A DNA stretch of 33,678 bases, from positions 67,524 to 101,201 of the forward strand of contig JAKRSC010000031.1 in NCBI GenBank assembly GCA_022402565.1, in the 5' to 3' direction. The notes beneath the pieces are model-generated. The model saw only the letters and a list, made by a program, of their open reading frames with translations, did not search any database and had not been told where the DNA came from. Positions 6,181 through 13,827 of this stretch are shown here, in pieces. Within the stretch, counting starts at the first letter, position 1, and each line of letters begins with the position of its first letter. A program made the translations under genes and the position numbers. This DNA comes from Hydrotalea sp. (GTDB lineage: Bacteria; Bacteroidota; Bacteroidia; Chitinophagales; Chitinophagaceae).

Positions 6181-8570
6181 TATTCCATAGCCATTTCACG
6201 AAATGCAGTAACTAAATCATCTGCATTTGGTTTGCTAAAATAATCTCCATCACTTCCATAAGAGGGTCGGTGCGATTGAGCAGTAATGGTTCTTGGAGTT
6301 CCATCCATCCACTTAAAACCACCTTGTATTTCCATCACCTGGTTATACATATATGCAGCAGCTCCTCCAGGAACATCTTCATCTACAAATGCTATTTTAT
6401 TGGTTTTCTTTAAAGATTCAACAATAACATGATGACGATCGAATGGAAGTAAAGTTTGCACATCAATAATTTCAATTGAAATGCCTTCTTCTTCTAGTCT
6501 TTGTGCTGCATCCTCAATGATTCGAAGGGTTGATCCATAAGAGACAACTGTTATATCAGCTCCTTCACGAATGATTTCTGGAACACCCAATGGTACAGTG
6601 TACTCTAATAAGTTTGCAGGCATCTTTTCTTTCAATCTGTATCCATTCAAACATTCAACTACCAACCCTGGATCATTACTTCTTAGCAATGTGTTGTACA
6701 TACCCACAGCTTGCACCATATTTCTAGGTACACAAACAAACATACCACGTAAAGCATGAATAATCATACCCATGGGTGAACCACTATGCCAAATACCCTC
6801 TAAACGATGACCGCGTGTTCGAATGATAAGTGGACAACTTTGCTGGCCCTTTGTTCTAAAATGCAATGTTGCTACGTCATCACTCAAGGGTTGCAAGCCA
6901 TATAATAGATAATCGAGGTACTGTATCTCAGCAATTGGACGAAGGCCACGCATAGCCATACCAATTGCTTGTCCAACAATTGTTAACTCGCGAATACCTG
7001 TATCAAAAATTCTGTTTTGTCCATGCTTCTCTTGAAGTCCACTAAATCCTTGATTCACGTCGCCAATCTTACCAACATCTTCACCAAATGCAAACACCCT
7101 TGCATCGTGTGTGAACAGAGCATCAAAATATTTATTCAACACTTCATAACCGTTCACTACTGGTGCATCAAAAGAAATGAGTGGTTTTACTTCAGGTACT
7201 TGCAGCGCAGTTCTTGGACCTTCGTTATATAAATGTGAATTATATAATTTTCTATTCAAAGCAGTAAGCTCTGTGTGAAATGCATGTAAATCGTTGTATG
7301 CAGGGGTACCTTTCACTTTTTGCATAGCAACCACCAATGTGCGCAGAACATCTCTTCTTAGTGGCTCTTTAAGAGATCTTAATTCCTGAGCAATTTGCTG
7401 CAACTGCTGATATACTTCCATATTATTCACCATGCTGGAAGCAATAAGTGTTGCCGCATTGTTTAACTGCTCTTGAATTGGTTGAATATATTTTTCCCAA
7501 GCCCTATTTTTACTTTCACGAACATGGATGCGGGCTTGTTCATCAATTTCATTCAGTTCTTCTAAGGAAGCAATGCCATTAGTTATAACCCATTCCTTCA
7601 TTTTTTTGATACAATCCCACTCCTTCTCCCATTCTAATCGTTCAGGCGATTTATATCTTTCATGGCTTCCACTAGTTGAGTGTCCTTGTGGTTGTGTTAC
7701 TTCTTCTACATGAAACAATGCGGGCACATGTGTTTCACGAATATGCTGAATAGCCATTTCCAGTGTTTCGCACATACCAGCATAATCCCAAGCTTTCAAC
7801 CTATAGATATTCACGCCGTTTGTGCCTTCACGTTTCATTAATCCAGAAAGGGCTTCTGAGATGGAGGCTTTGGTTGTTTGGTATTGTTTTGGAACTGATA
7901 TTCCATATCCATCATCCCAAACAAAAACTGCAAGCGGAACTTGTAAAACACCGGCAGCATTCATGGTTTCCCAAAAATGCCCTTCACTGGTGCTTGCATC
8001 ACCTATTGTACAAAAACAAATTTCATTTCCTCTATGACTCAGATGATCATAGCTGTGCAATTGATAGGTTTCTCTAAAGCATTTAGAAGCAAAAGCTAAT
8101 CCTAATGCACGGGGCATTTGTCCGGCTGTAGGAGCCATATCTGCCGATACATTTTTACGATTAGCTAGGTCTAACCAGTTTCCGTTATCGTCTACAAGTC
8201 TGGTTGCAAAATGAGCATTCATTTGTCGACCTGCACTGAATGGATCATTCTTCAAATCGGGATCTGCATATAATTGAGAAAAGAACTGCTCAACTGTTGC
8301 TAAACCGCTAGCAAACATAAAAGTCTGATCACGATAGTAGCCGCTTCTAAAGTCGCCTTGCGCAAAAAACTTCGCCATAGCTACTTGAGCAACTTCTTTA
8401 CCATCGCCAAATATGCCAAACTTAGCCTTCCCTGTTAAAACTTCTCTCCTCCCCAAAAGGCTGGTTTCTCTACTAATGACAGCCATTTTGTAATCATTCA
8501 ACACCTCATTGCGGAAGCCATCGTAAGAAAGCATATCATCTTTATATGCCAGATTTGCTGTTTGTTCCAT
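6180..8570 (-). CDS. 2-oxoacid dehydrogenase E1, long fused alpha/beta form (796 aa)
   Basis: A second thiamine-diphosphate E1 fusion, paralogous to the one at 264-2333 but about 110 residues longer. The alpha half (about 1-365) has GDASTSEG at 190-197 and WDDGYGIS at 218-225, the TPP-binding region. GDG reads GDA here and the terminal asparagines read DD. A helical linker of roughly 100 residues precedes the beta half (about 470-796), which has FGEDVGKIGDVNQGF, EIQYLDYL and RTRGHRLEG. I start it at MEQTANLAYKDD: a TATTTTTG promoter element lies between this ATG and the next upstream in-frame ATG (8597). No E2 or E3 is nearby, and the substrate is not determinable. Confidence 0.88.
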   Translation of the reverse strand: MEQTANLAYKDDMLSYDGFRNEVLNDYKMAVISRETSLLGRREVLTGKAKFGIFGDGKEVAQVAMAKFFAQGDFRSGYYRDQTFMFASGLATVEQFFSQLYADPDLKNDPFSAGRQMNAHFATRLVDDNGNWLDLANRKNVSADMAPTAGQMPRALGLAFASKCFRETYQLHSYDHLSHRGNEICFCTIGDASTSEGHFWETMNAAGVLQVPLAVFVWDDGYGISVPKQYQTTKASISEALSGLMKREGTNGVNIYRLKAWDYAGMCETLEMAIQHIRETHVPALFHVEEVTQPQGHSTSGSHERYKSPERLEWEKEWDCIKKMKEWVITNGIASLEELNEIDEQARIHVRESKNRAWEKYIQPIQEQLNNAATLIASSMVNNMEVYQQLQQIAQELRSLKEPLRRDVLRTLVVAMQKVKGTPAYNDLHAFHTELTALNRKLYNSHLYNEGPRTALQVPEVKPLISFDAPVVNGYEVLNKYFDALFTHDARVFAFGEDVGKIGDVNQGFSGLQEKHGQNRIFDTGIRELTIVGQAIGMAMRGLRPIAEIQYLDYLLYGLQPLSDDVATLHFRTKGQQSCPLIIRTRGHRLEGIWHSGSPMGMIIHALRGMFVCVPRNMVQAVGMYNTLLRSNDPGLVVECLNGYRLKEKMPANLLEYTVPLGVPEIIREGADITVVSYGSTLRIIEDAAQRLEEEGISIEIIDVQTLLPFDRHHVIVESLKKTNKIAFVDEDVPGGAAAYMYNQVMEIQGGFKWMDGTPRTITAQSHRPSYGSDGDYFSKPNADDLVTAFREMAME

Positions 8571-8574
8571 GCGA

Positions 8575-8582
8575 CAAAAATA
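8575..8582 (-). promoter_or_regulatory. -7 element (TATTTTTG) of the long E1 gene
   Basis: On the minus strand TATTTTTG ends only 4 nt before the ATG at 8570. If the usual spacing holds, transcription starts at or within a few bases of the start codon, giving a nearly leaderless mRNA. It decides the start codon choice for this gene. Confidence 0.6.
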
Positions 8583-8699
8583 GCAGTTCAACCGCATAAT
8601 CTGCCTTTTTGAGGTAGTTTAGGTGATAAGAGGCTGAAAGTAGAATTGCTAAAATTTTATCAATCTGGGTGTAATAGGCGGTAAACCAAATGAATGGTC

Positions 8700-8707
8700 T
8701 ATTTTTG
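8700..8707 (+). promoter_or_regulatory. -7 element (TATTTTTG) of the DUF1573 pair
   Basis: TATTTTTG lies 20 nt before the ATG of the first DUF1573 gene and matches TAnnTTTG. No good TTG is present at -33. Confidence 0.6.
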
Positions 8708-8727
8708 CAGTCAAAATGTGAAGTTTT

Positions 8728-9114
8728 ATGAAACAAATGATTATGTTTTTACTTGCCTGTGTTTCTAGTAGTTTTTTAATGGCACAAACACAGGAAAAGG
8801 ACATTAACAAAATGGCTGAATTTAAGAATGCGAATTACGACTTCGGAAAGATTCAATACGGAGTAGCGGTTGAATTTGATGTAGAAATCAAGAATATCAG
8901 CAACGAAACAATTGTTTTAGAAAATGTAACAGTGGGTTGTGGCTGTACAACTCCAAAGTACGAGAAGGGCAAAAAAATTGCCCCAGGAGAAACTGTTAAG
9001 GTTACACTTGGATTTGATGGTAAAACGGTTGGACCTTTTACGAAATTTGCAGATATTTACTTTAACGACGGCATGCATAAACAAGTTAAATTCATTGGTG
9101 AATCTCGTCAATAA
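8728..9114 (+). CDS. DUF1573 domain protein, exported (first of a pair)
   Basis: A 128-residue protein with a signal peptide (hydrophobic about 4-19, cleavage likely after MAQ). One DUF1573 domain follows, an Ig-like beta fold frequent in Bacteroidota. Family marks are YDFGKIQYGV, the central VGCGCTTP and the APGETVKVTLGFD segment. Its role is unknown; it is probably periplasmic or envelope-associated. Its TAA stop overlaps the ATG of the next gene by one base (TAATG), which predicts translational coupling with a second DUF1573 protein. Confidence 0.87.
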   Translation: MKQMIMFLLACVSSSFLMAQTQEKDINKMAEFKNANYDFGKIQYGVAVEFDVEIKNISNETIVLENVTVGCGCTTPKYEKGKKIAPGETVKVTLGFDGKTVGPFTKFADIYFNDGMHKQVKFIGESRQ

Positions 9115-9509
9115 TGAAACAAATTTTATCCATATTAATGCTGCTGATTGCTAGTTTGAGCATGGCTCAAGATGGTCCAGTTGCATTTACAAAAACCGAG
9201 CATCAATTTGGTAAAATTCCTCAGGGAGTACCTGCGTCATTTGTGTTTGAATTCACCAATAAGTCGAACAAACCCCAAGTGGTTGAATTTGCCAATGCTG
9301 ATTGTGGCTGTACTAGCCCAGTGTATACAGAAGGAGCTATTCCCCCTGGTAAAAAGGGAACTGTAAAAGTTACTTATAATGCTGCTGAACCAGGTGGCTT
9401 CTCCAAAAATGTAACCATCAAGTTTTTGGGAAATAACACCCCTTACATTTTGGTGGTCAAAGGAGAAGTCACACCAAAAAAGGCAGCCAAACCAGTTAAA
9501 AAGAGCTAA
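9114..9509 (+). CDS. DUF1573 domain protein, exported (second of a pair)
   Basis: A 131-residue paralogue of the preceding gene. It has a signal peptide ending near SMAQ, then HQFGKIPQGVPASFVFEF, the ADCGCTSP motif, PGKKGTVKVTY and a lysine-rich tail (KPVKKS). The two proteins probably arose by tandem duplication and may form an envelope heteromer; that is an inference. Start and stop overlap the first gene by one base. A terminator begins within a few bases of the stop codon. Molecular function is not known. Confidence 0.87.
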   Translation: MKQILSILMLLIASLSMAQDGPVAFTKTEHQFGKIPQGVPASFVFEFTNKSNKPQVVEFANADCGCTSPVYTEGAIPPGKKGTVKVTYNAAEPGGFSKNVTIKFLGNNTPYILVVKGEVTPKKAAKPVKKS

Positions 9510-9516
9510 AAAACAG

Positions 9517-9538
9517 AACCGCTAAATGGCGGTTTTTT
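9517..9538 (+). terminator. Rho-independent terminator of the DUF1573 pair
   Basis: AACCGC/GCGGTT stem with a 6-nt loop, followed by TTTT. It lies 7 nt past the second DUF1573 stop codon. The aminotransferase frame is open through it, which argues against a start of that gene at 9526. Confidence 0.85.
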
Positions 9539-9555
9539 CATGTGATAACCCCACC

Positions 9556-9563
9556 TATCTTTG
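9556..9563 (+). promoter_or_regulatory. -7 element (TATCTTTG) of the aminotransferase gene
   Basis: TATCTTTG, an exact TAnnTTTG match, lies 4 nt before the ATG at 9568. It predicts a leaderless or nearly leaderless transcript and supports the shorter start. Confidence 0.6.
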
Positions 9564-9567
9564 CCGC

Positions 9568-10761
9568 ATGTTAACTATTAGTCAAAGAGGATTGGCTATG
9601 CCAGCCTCCCCTATCAGAAAGCTTGTACCTTTTGCAGAACAAGCCAAGAAAAAAGGCACTCATGTGTTTCATTTAAACATTGGCCAGCCAGATATTGAAA
9701 CACCTGCTGCTGTTTTAAATGCTGTAAGAAACAGCGATTTTAAAGTACTAGAATACAGTCATAGTGCAGGTAATGAGAGTTACAGAAAGAAATTGGTTGG
9801 ATATTATGCATCGGTTGGCATACATGTAACCCCTCAACAAATCATAATAACAACGGGCGGTAGCGAAGCTATTCTATTTGGCTTTATGAGTTGTTTAGAT
9901 CCAGGCGATGAGGTAATTATTCCTGAACCCTTTTATGCAAATTACAATGGTTTTGCTGTAGCCGCTGGAGTTAATGTGGTACCAGTTACATCATTTATTA
10001 AAGACGGATTTGCATTGCCTCCTATTGAAGCTTTTAGAGAAAAAATTACTTCAAAAACAAAAGCAATTGTTATTTGCAATCCTAATAATCCAACAGGTTA
10101 TGCTTATACCAAAGCTGAAATGGAAGCATTGGGAAAAATAATTAAAGAACACAATTTGTATTTGTTTGCTGATGAGGCTTACAGGGAATTTACTTATGAT
10201 GGTAATCAATTTAGTGCAATGCATTTACAAGATGTTGATGACCATGTCATTTTAATGGATACTATTAGTAAGCGCTACAGTGCTTGTGGAGGAAGAATTG
10301 GGGCATTTGTAACCAAAAACCAGCAAGTACTAGATGCAGCCATGAAGTTTGCACAAGCTAGATTAAGTCCGCCCAGCTTCGCTCAAATTGCTGGAGAAGC
10401 AGCCTGCGATTTACCTGCCAACTATTTTGAAACAACAAAAGCTGAATACCAAAAGAGACGCGATTTGGTTGTAAGACGATTGAATGCCATGGAAGGAGTT
10501 TTTTGTCCTAATCCTGGTGGGGCTTTCTATGCTATGGCTTCATTGCCAATTGATGATTCCGACAAATTTTGTCAATGGCTGTTGGAATCTTTTTCATTGA
10601 ATGGAAGCACCATCATGTTGGCTCCTGCAACTGGTTTTTATGGTACTGCGGGCTTAGGTAAGCAAGAAGTTCGATTAGCGTATGTGTTAAATACTGGAGA
10701 TTTAGAAAAAGCAATGGACTGTTTAGAACAGGCTCTTAAAGAGTATCCGGGGAAAGTATAG
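9568..10761 (+). CDS. Class I/II PLP-dependent aminotransferase
   Basis: A 397-residue fold-type I aminotransferase, likely cytoplasmic and acting on an amino acid such as aspartate or another common substrate. Visible are NIGQPDIETP near the N-terminus, NPNNPTGY (171-178), DEAYREF with D202 pairing the PLP ring nitrogen, SKRYSACGGRIG with the Schiff-base Lys at 235, and a late Arg in the RLAYVLN segment for carboxylate binding. The frame is open 14 codons upstream, but that part overlaps a terminator and a promoter element, so I start at MLTISQRG. The exact substrate cannot be assigned. A terminator follows. Confidence 0.9.
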   Translation: MLTISQRGLAMPASPIRKLVPFAEQAKKKGTHVFHLNIGQPDIETPAAVLNAVRNSDFKVLEYSHSAGNESYRKKLVGYYASVGIHVTPQQIIITTGGSEAILFGFMSCLDPGDEVIIPEPFYANYNGFAVAAGVNVVPVTSFIKDGFALPPIEAFREKITSKTKAIVICNPNNPTGYAYTKAEMEALGKIIKEHNLYLFADEAYREFTYDGNQFSAMHLQDVDDHVILMDTISKRYSACGGRIGAFVTKNQQVLDAAMKFAQARLSPPSFAQIAGEAACDLPANYFETTKAEYQKRRDLVVRRLNAMEGVFCPNPGGAFYAMASLPIDDSDKFCQWLLESFSLNGSTIMLAPATGFYGTAGLGKQEVRLAYVLNTGDLEKAMDCLEQALKEYPGKV

Positions 10762-10785
10762 AAGCTAAATCAAGATTGTTTTTTG

Positions 10786-10814
10786 AAGCCGCTAGCTGAT
10801 GCTGCGGCTTTTTT
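10786..10814 (+). terminator. Rho-independent terminator of the aminotransferase gene
   Basis: GCCGC-T-AGC / GCT-GCGGC stem with one bulged T and loop TGAT, followed by TTTTTT. It starts 25 nt after the stop codon. Confidence 0.87.
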
Positions 10815-10891
10815 GTAGAAAGGAGCGGAAAATTTCGTATATATATTTTTTATATGTGAATATATTAGCTGTATTTTAGTCGTTAAGTTGC

Positions 10892-10899
10892 TATTTTTG
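10892..10899 (+). promoter_or_regulatory. -7 element (TATTTTTG) of the amt gene
   Basis: TATTTTTG lies 17 nt before the ATG at 10917. A CTG, close to the -33 TTG, is present 20 nt upstream (10869-10871). The upstream 50 bp is very AT-rich with TATATATT/AATATATT tracts. Confidence 0.55.
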
Positions 10900-10916
10900 A
10901 GTAATTACATCACATA

Positions 10917-12245
10917 ATGTTTTTTTATATGTCAATGACTCGTCGACTTGCGCTGGTTCCATTCCTTTTACTAATTGGTATTATAGTAGTAAGCTTATTT
11001 TTTCCAGGAATCCCTGCAACTACAGAAACTGAAGGCTTATCGGGCTCAGATATTGCCTGGATGCTGAGTGCTACTGGATTGGTACTAATTATGACACCTG
11101 GACTAGCCTTTTTCTACGGCGGTATGGTCAATAAGAAGAATGTAATATCTACAATGCTGCAAAGCTATATTAGTATGGCTGTTGTAACAATTTTATGGGT
11201 TGTAGTTGGTTTTAGTCTGGCTTTTGGTGACACCGTTGGCGGTATTTTTGGCAACCCTTTTCAATACTTTATGTTCCAGGGAGTAATGGAGGGTAAACCT
11301 TGGTCTCTGGCTCCTACCATTCCATTTTTATTGTTTGCATTATTTCAACTCAAGTTTGCAATTATAACCCCCGCTTTAATAACAGGTGCATTTGCTGAAA
11401 GAATCAAATTCACCTCCTATATCTTATTTATAATCTTATTCACACTGTTCATTTATACACCTTTAGCGCATGCAACGTGGCACCCCGATGGTATTTTGGC
11501 AAAATGGGGGGTACTTGATTTTGCAGGTGGAACTGTTGTACACATGAGTGCAGGTTGGGCAGCTTTGGCAAGCGCTCTTTATCTTAAAGGAAGAAGGTTA
11601 CCATCTCATGAACCGGCACGTATTACTTACGTATTATTGGGAACAGGTTTGCTCTGGTTTGGTTGGTTTGGATTTAACGCTGGATCGGCTTTTGGAGCCA
11701 ACTTATTAGCAGCAAATGCACTAGCAACAACAACTACTGCTTCTGCAGCCGCAGCATTTACTTGGATCATTTTTGATGCTGTTCGAGGCAGAAAGCCGAG
11801 TGCAATGGGCACATGTATTGGGGCTGTGGTTGGATTAGTAGCCATTACACCAGCAGCTGGATTCATTAGCATCAGTCATTCTTTAACAGTTGGTATTGTT
11901 AGTAGTATTATCAGCAACATGATGGTTGAATGGAGAACAAAAACTAATATTGATGACACACTCGATGTTTTTCCTTGTCACGGTGTAGGCGGAATTGTAG
12001 GCATGATTTTAACAGGGGTATTTGCCCATGGTGGCATCAACGAAGCTGTAACTGTAAACGGACTAATTTTTGGAGAAACATCCCTTTTCACAACACACGT
12101 ACTAGCTATGATAATAGTAAGTGTATTTGCATTTTTTGGAACGCTTGTACTTTTAAAAATAACTGATATGATAACTCCTCTGAGAGTAACCGAGTGGGAG
12201 GAATCTGAAGGTCTTGATAAAAGCCAACATGGAGAGTCTTTATAA
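10917..12245 (+). CDS. amt: Ammonium transporter (Amt/AmtB family)
   Basis: A 442-residue Amt channel with about 11-12 membrane segments. Family signatures are MTPGLAFFYGGMV, the pore region DFAGGTVVHMSAGW with the first pore histidine, LLWFGWFGFNAGSA, and DVFPCHGVGGIVGM with the second pore histidine. The N-terminal hydrophobic stretch (about 10-30) may be a signal peptide or an extra helix. Three Met codons (10917, 10929, 10935) could start it; the promoter at 10892-10899 fits the first. Usually a PII gene (glnK) sits next to amt, but here the neighbour is a convergent membrane protein gene whose stop is only 4 nt away. Confidence 0.93.
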   Translation: MFFYMSMTRRLALVPFLLLIGIIVVSLFFPGIPATTETEGLSGSDIAWMLSATGLVLIMTPGLAFFYGGMVNKKNVISTMLQSYISMAVVTILWVVVGFSLAFGDTVGGIFGNPFQYFMFQGVMEGKPWSLAPTIPFLLFALFQLKFAIITPALITGAFAERIKFTSYILFIILFTLFIYTPLAHATWHPDGILAKWGVLDFAGGTVVHMSAGWAALASALYLKGRRLPSHEPARITYVLLGTGLLWFGWFGFNAGSAFGANLLAANALATTTTASAAAAFTWIIFDAVRGRKPSAMGTCIGAVVGLVAITPAAGFISISHSLTVGIVSSIISNMMVEWRTKTNIDDTLDVFPCHGVGGIVGMILTGVFAHGGINEAVTVNGLIFGETSLFTTHVLAMIIVSVFAFFGTLVLLKITDMITPLRVTEWEESEGLDKSQHGESL

Positions 12246-12249
12246 AAAA

Positions 12250-13824
12250 TTACATACTGTAAACAACCCAATTGTCGGTCTCCAAAAGCATTAAAGGTTG
12301 AAGATTAATCCTTTTTTGCATGAGGGCAAGGTTGTACGCATTTAACACCGTGTAATTGTGAAGTTTATTTACGCGCTTAGCAACTACCATATACCTTGCT
12401 CCAAGAGGGGGATTTTCAACTACTGTTACAAAACTTTCTTGCAAAGGGAGTACCACTTTTTTTAGTGACTCCAAATAAGGTACAATAGTATAAGCCGCTG
12501 CATCATCTAGTAAAACTTTATTTCCCTCATCTGCTATTTCGTTAATGAAGCGTGCAATTCGTGCATTTTCCGACTCAGTTCTTGGTTCAAACCAAGTTTT
12601 TGAATTAGTTAAAACAGAGTAAAACTGGGTTTCTAAAACATCATTGGTTCTCTTAAAGTAAAGAATACCAGTTCCAATATTTAAAACGGTAGCAATGATT
12701 AAAACTGGATAAAGAACTCCTTTTTTATGCCTGCTACTAATTTTAAAAATGAGTATGGTAAAAGCCAAAATTAATAAGAACAAATAGTACTCAATGGTCA
12801 AATAATACCTGGCAGAAAGTAAAATAACTGACATCCAAATGAATGGGGAGATGACGGTAAAGGTTTCATATAGTTTACCTCTAAAAAAGAATAGTGTGCC
12901 TATTAACAAAGGTGTAAGCAGCAATGCATACCCTTGAAAAACAAGCTGTGTTTGATATCGTAAATTGGTATCAGCAAATTGTTCTAATAGGCCGTCTATA
13001 AAATCTAAACCAGTAACTCGCCAGTTAGCATATTGGCTAGATAAGAAATATACTCCATTTGCAGCATGTGTATTATTCAAATAATAAAACAATCCCGCAG
13101 CTCCAAAAGGAAGCATAAAAATAACTATATAAATAGCGACTGTTCGGTTGGTTAACTTTCTTCGTTGACTGCGAATATTAATAGCTTCAAAATATTGATT
13201 CATAGGGGGCTGATCTTTTGAAATTTTCAAGCCCTCTAAAGACACCAAAACTATAAATGGAAAAAATGCAATAAGCAACCAAATAAAGTTAAAGTTGCAA
13301 AATATCAAGCAAGAAAGAAAAATGCTTGACATGGATAAATAGAAAGATGTTTGCGTTTGATAAAATTTAAAAAAGCTGCGGTATACCATGTAGAAAAAGA
13401 AAAAAGAAGCAGCATTACTCCTTCCTGATGTTGCACTATAAATAATACCCGGATGAAGTATAAAAATGATTAAAACAATAGGTAAAAACAACCTTGGACT
13501 AAATGAAGAATCTTCATTAAAGTCCATAAGTATGAAGTAAAAAAGGAGTACAGTAAATAAAATTGAACAAGCAATAGGCGCAAATAAGTATCCTAAGGGT
13601 GAAAAAACGATAGATGACAAAAATGGAATACTAGGAAAAGTGGTACCTAGTATAAGCAAAGTTTGTTCATCAGTTTCAAAAAGTAATCGCAATTTCTCAG
13701 ATAAAAAAAGCGCTTCCGAATGATCAAATCCTGCTCTGTGGGTTACCCATGACAAAAAAAGATAATAAACTACCATCATTAATGATAGAATACGTATGAT
13801 ATGTCCAGGTAACTTTTTCTTCAT
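12250..13824 (-). CDS. Polytopic membrane protein, possible GT-C type glycosyltransferase
   Basis: A 524-residue protein with about ten to twelve predicted membrane helices and a soluble C-terminal part of about 110 residues. I do not recognise a named family with certainty. The first loop after helix 1, AGFDHSEALFLSEKL, resembles the acidic first loop of GT-C enzymes, which use polyprenyl-phosphate sugars. Later segments such as HPGIIYSATSGRSNAASFFFFY also suit that class. It follows the GT2 synthase by 3 nt and is the last gene of the four-gene operon, so it probably takes part in making, modifying or exporting the same glycan. It may instead be a transport or assembly partner. Confidence 0.6.
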   Translation of the reverse strand: MKKKLPGHIIRILSLMMVVYYLFLSWVTHRAGFDHSEALFLSEKLRLLFETDEQTLLILGTTFPSIPFLSSIVFSPLGYLFAPIACSILFTVLLFYFILMDFNEDSSFSPRLFLPIVLIIFILHPGIIYSATSGRSNAASFFFFYMVYRSFFKFYQTQTSFYLSMSSIFLSCLIFCNFNFIWLLIAFFPFIVLVSLEGLKISKDQPPMNQYFEAINIRSQRRKLTNRTVAIYIVIFMLPFGAAGLFYYLNNTHAANGVYFLSSQYANWRVTGLDFIDGLLEQFADTNLRYQTQLVFQGYALLLTPLLIGTLFFFRGKLYETFTVISPFIWMSVILLSARYYLTIEYYLFLLILAFTILIFKISSRHKKGVLYPVLIIATVLNIGTGILYFKRTNDVLETQFYSVLTNSKTWFEPRTESENARIARFINEIADEGNKVLLDDAAAYTIVPYLESLKKVVLPLQESFVTVVENPPLGARYMVVAKRVNKLHNYTVLNAYNLALMQKRINLQPLMLLETDNWVVYSM

Positions 13825-13827
13825 ACT

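Noticed and set aside
7763-8077. A separate small plus-strand gene inside the long E1 gene
   Set aside because: It is an antisense open frame within a well supported E1 protein, with no promoter, start region or recognisable domain; similar frames elsewhere were left out for the same reason.
10816-10890. A specific nitrogen-responsive operator in the AT-rich region before amt
   Set aside because: TATATATT/AATATATT tracts are seen, but no recognised consensus matches and simple AT bias is enough to produce them.
10917-12245. A partner PII (glnK) gene for amt
   Set aside because: None is present on either side; the flanking genes are an aminotransferase and a convergent membrane protein.
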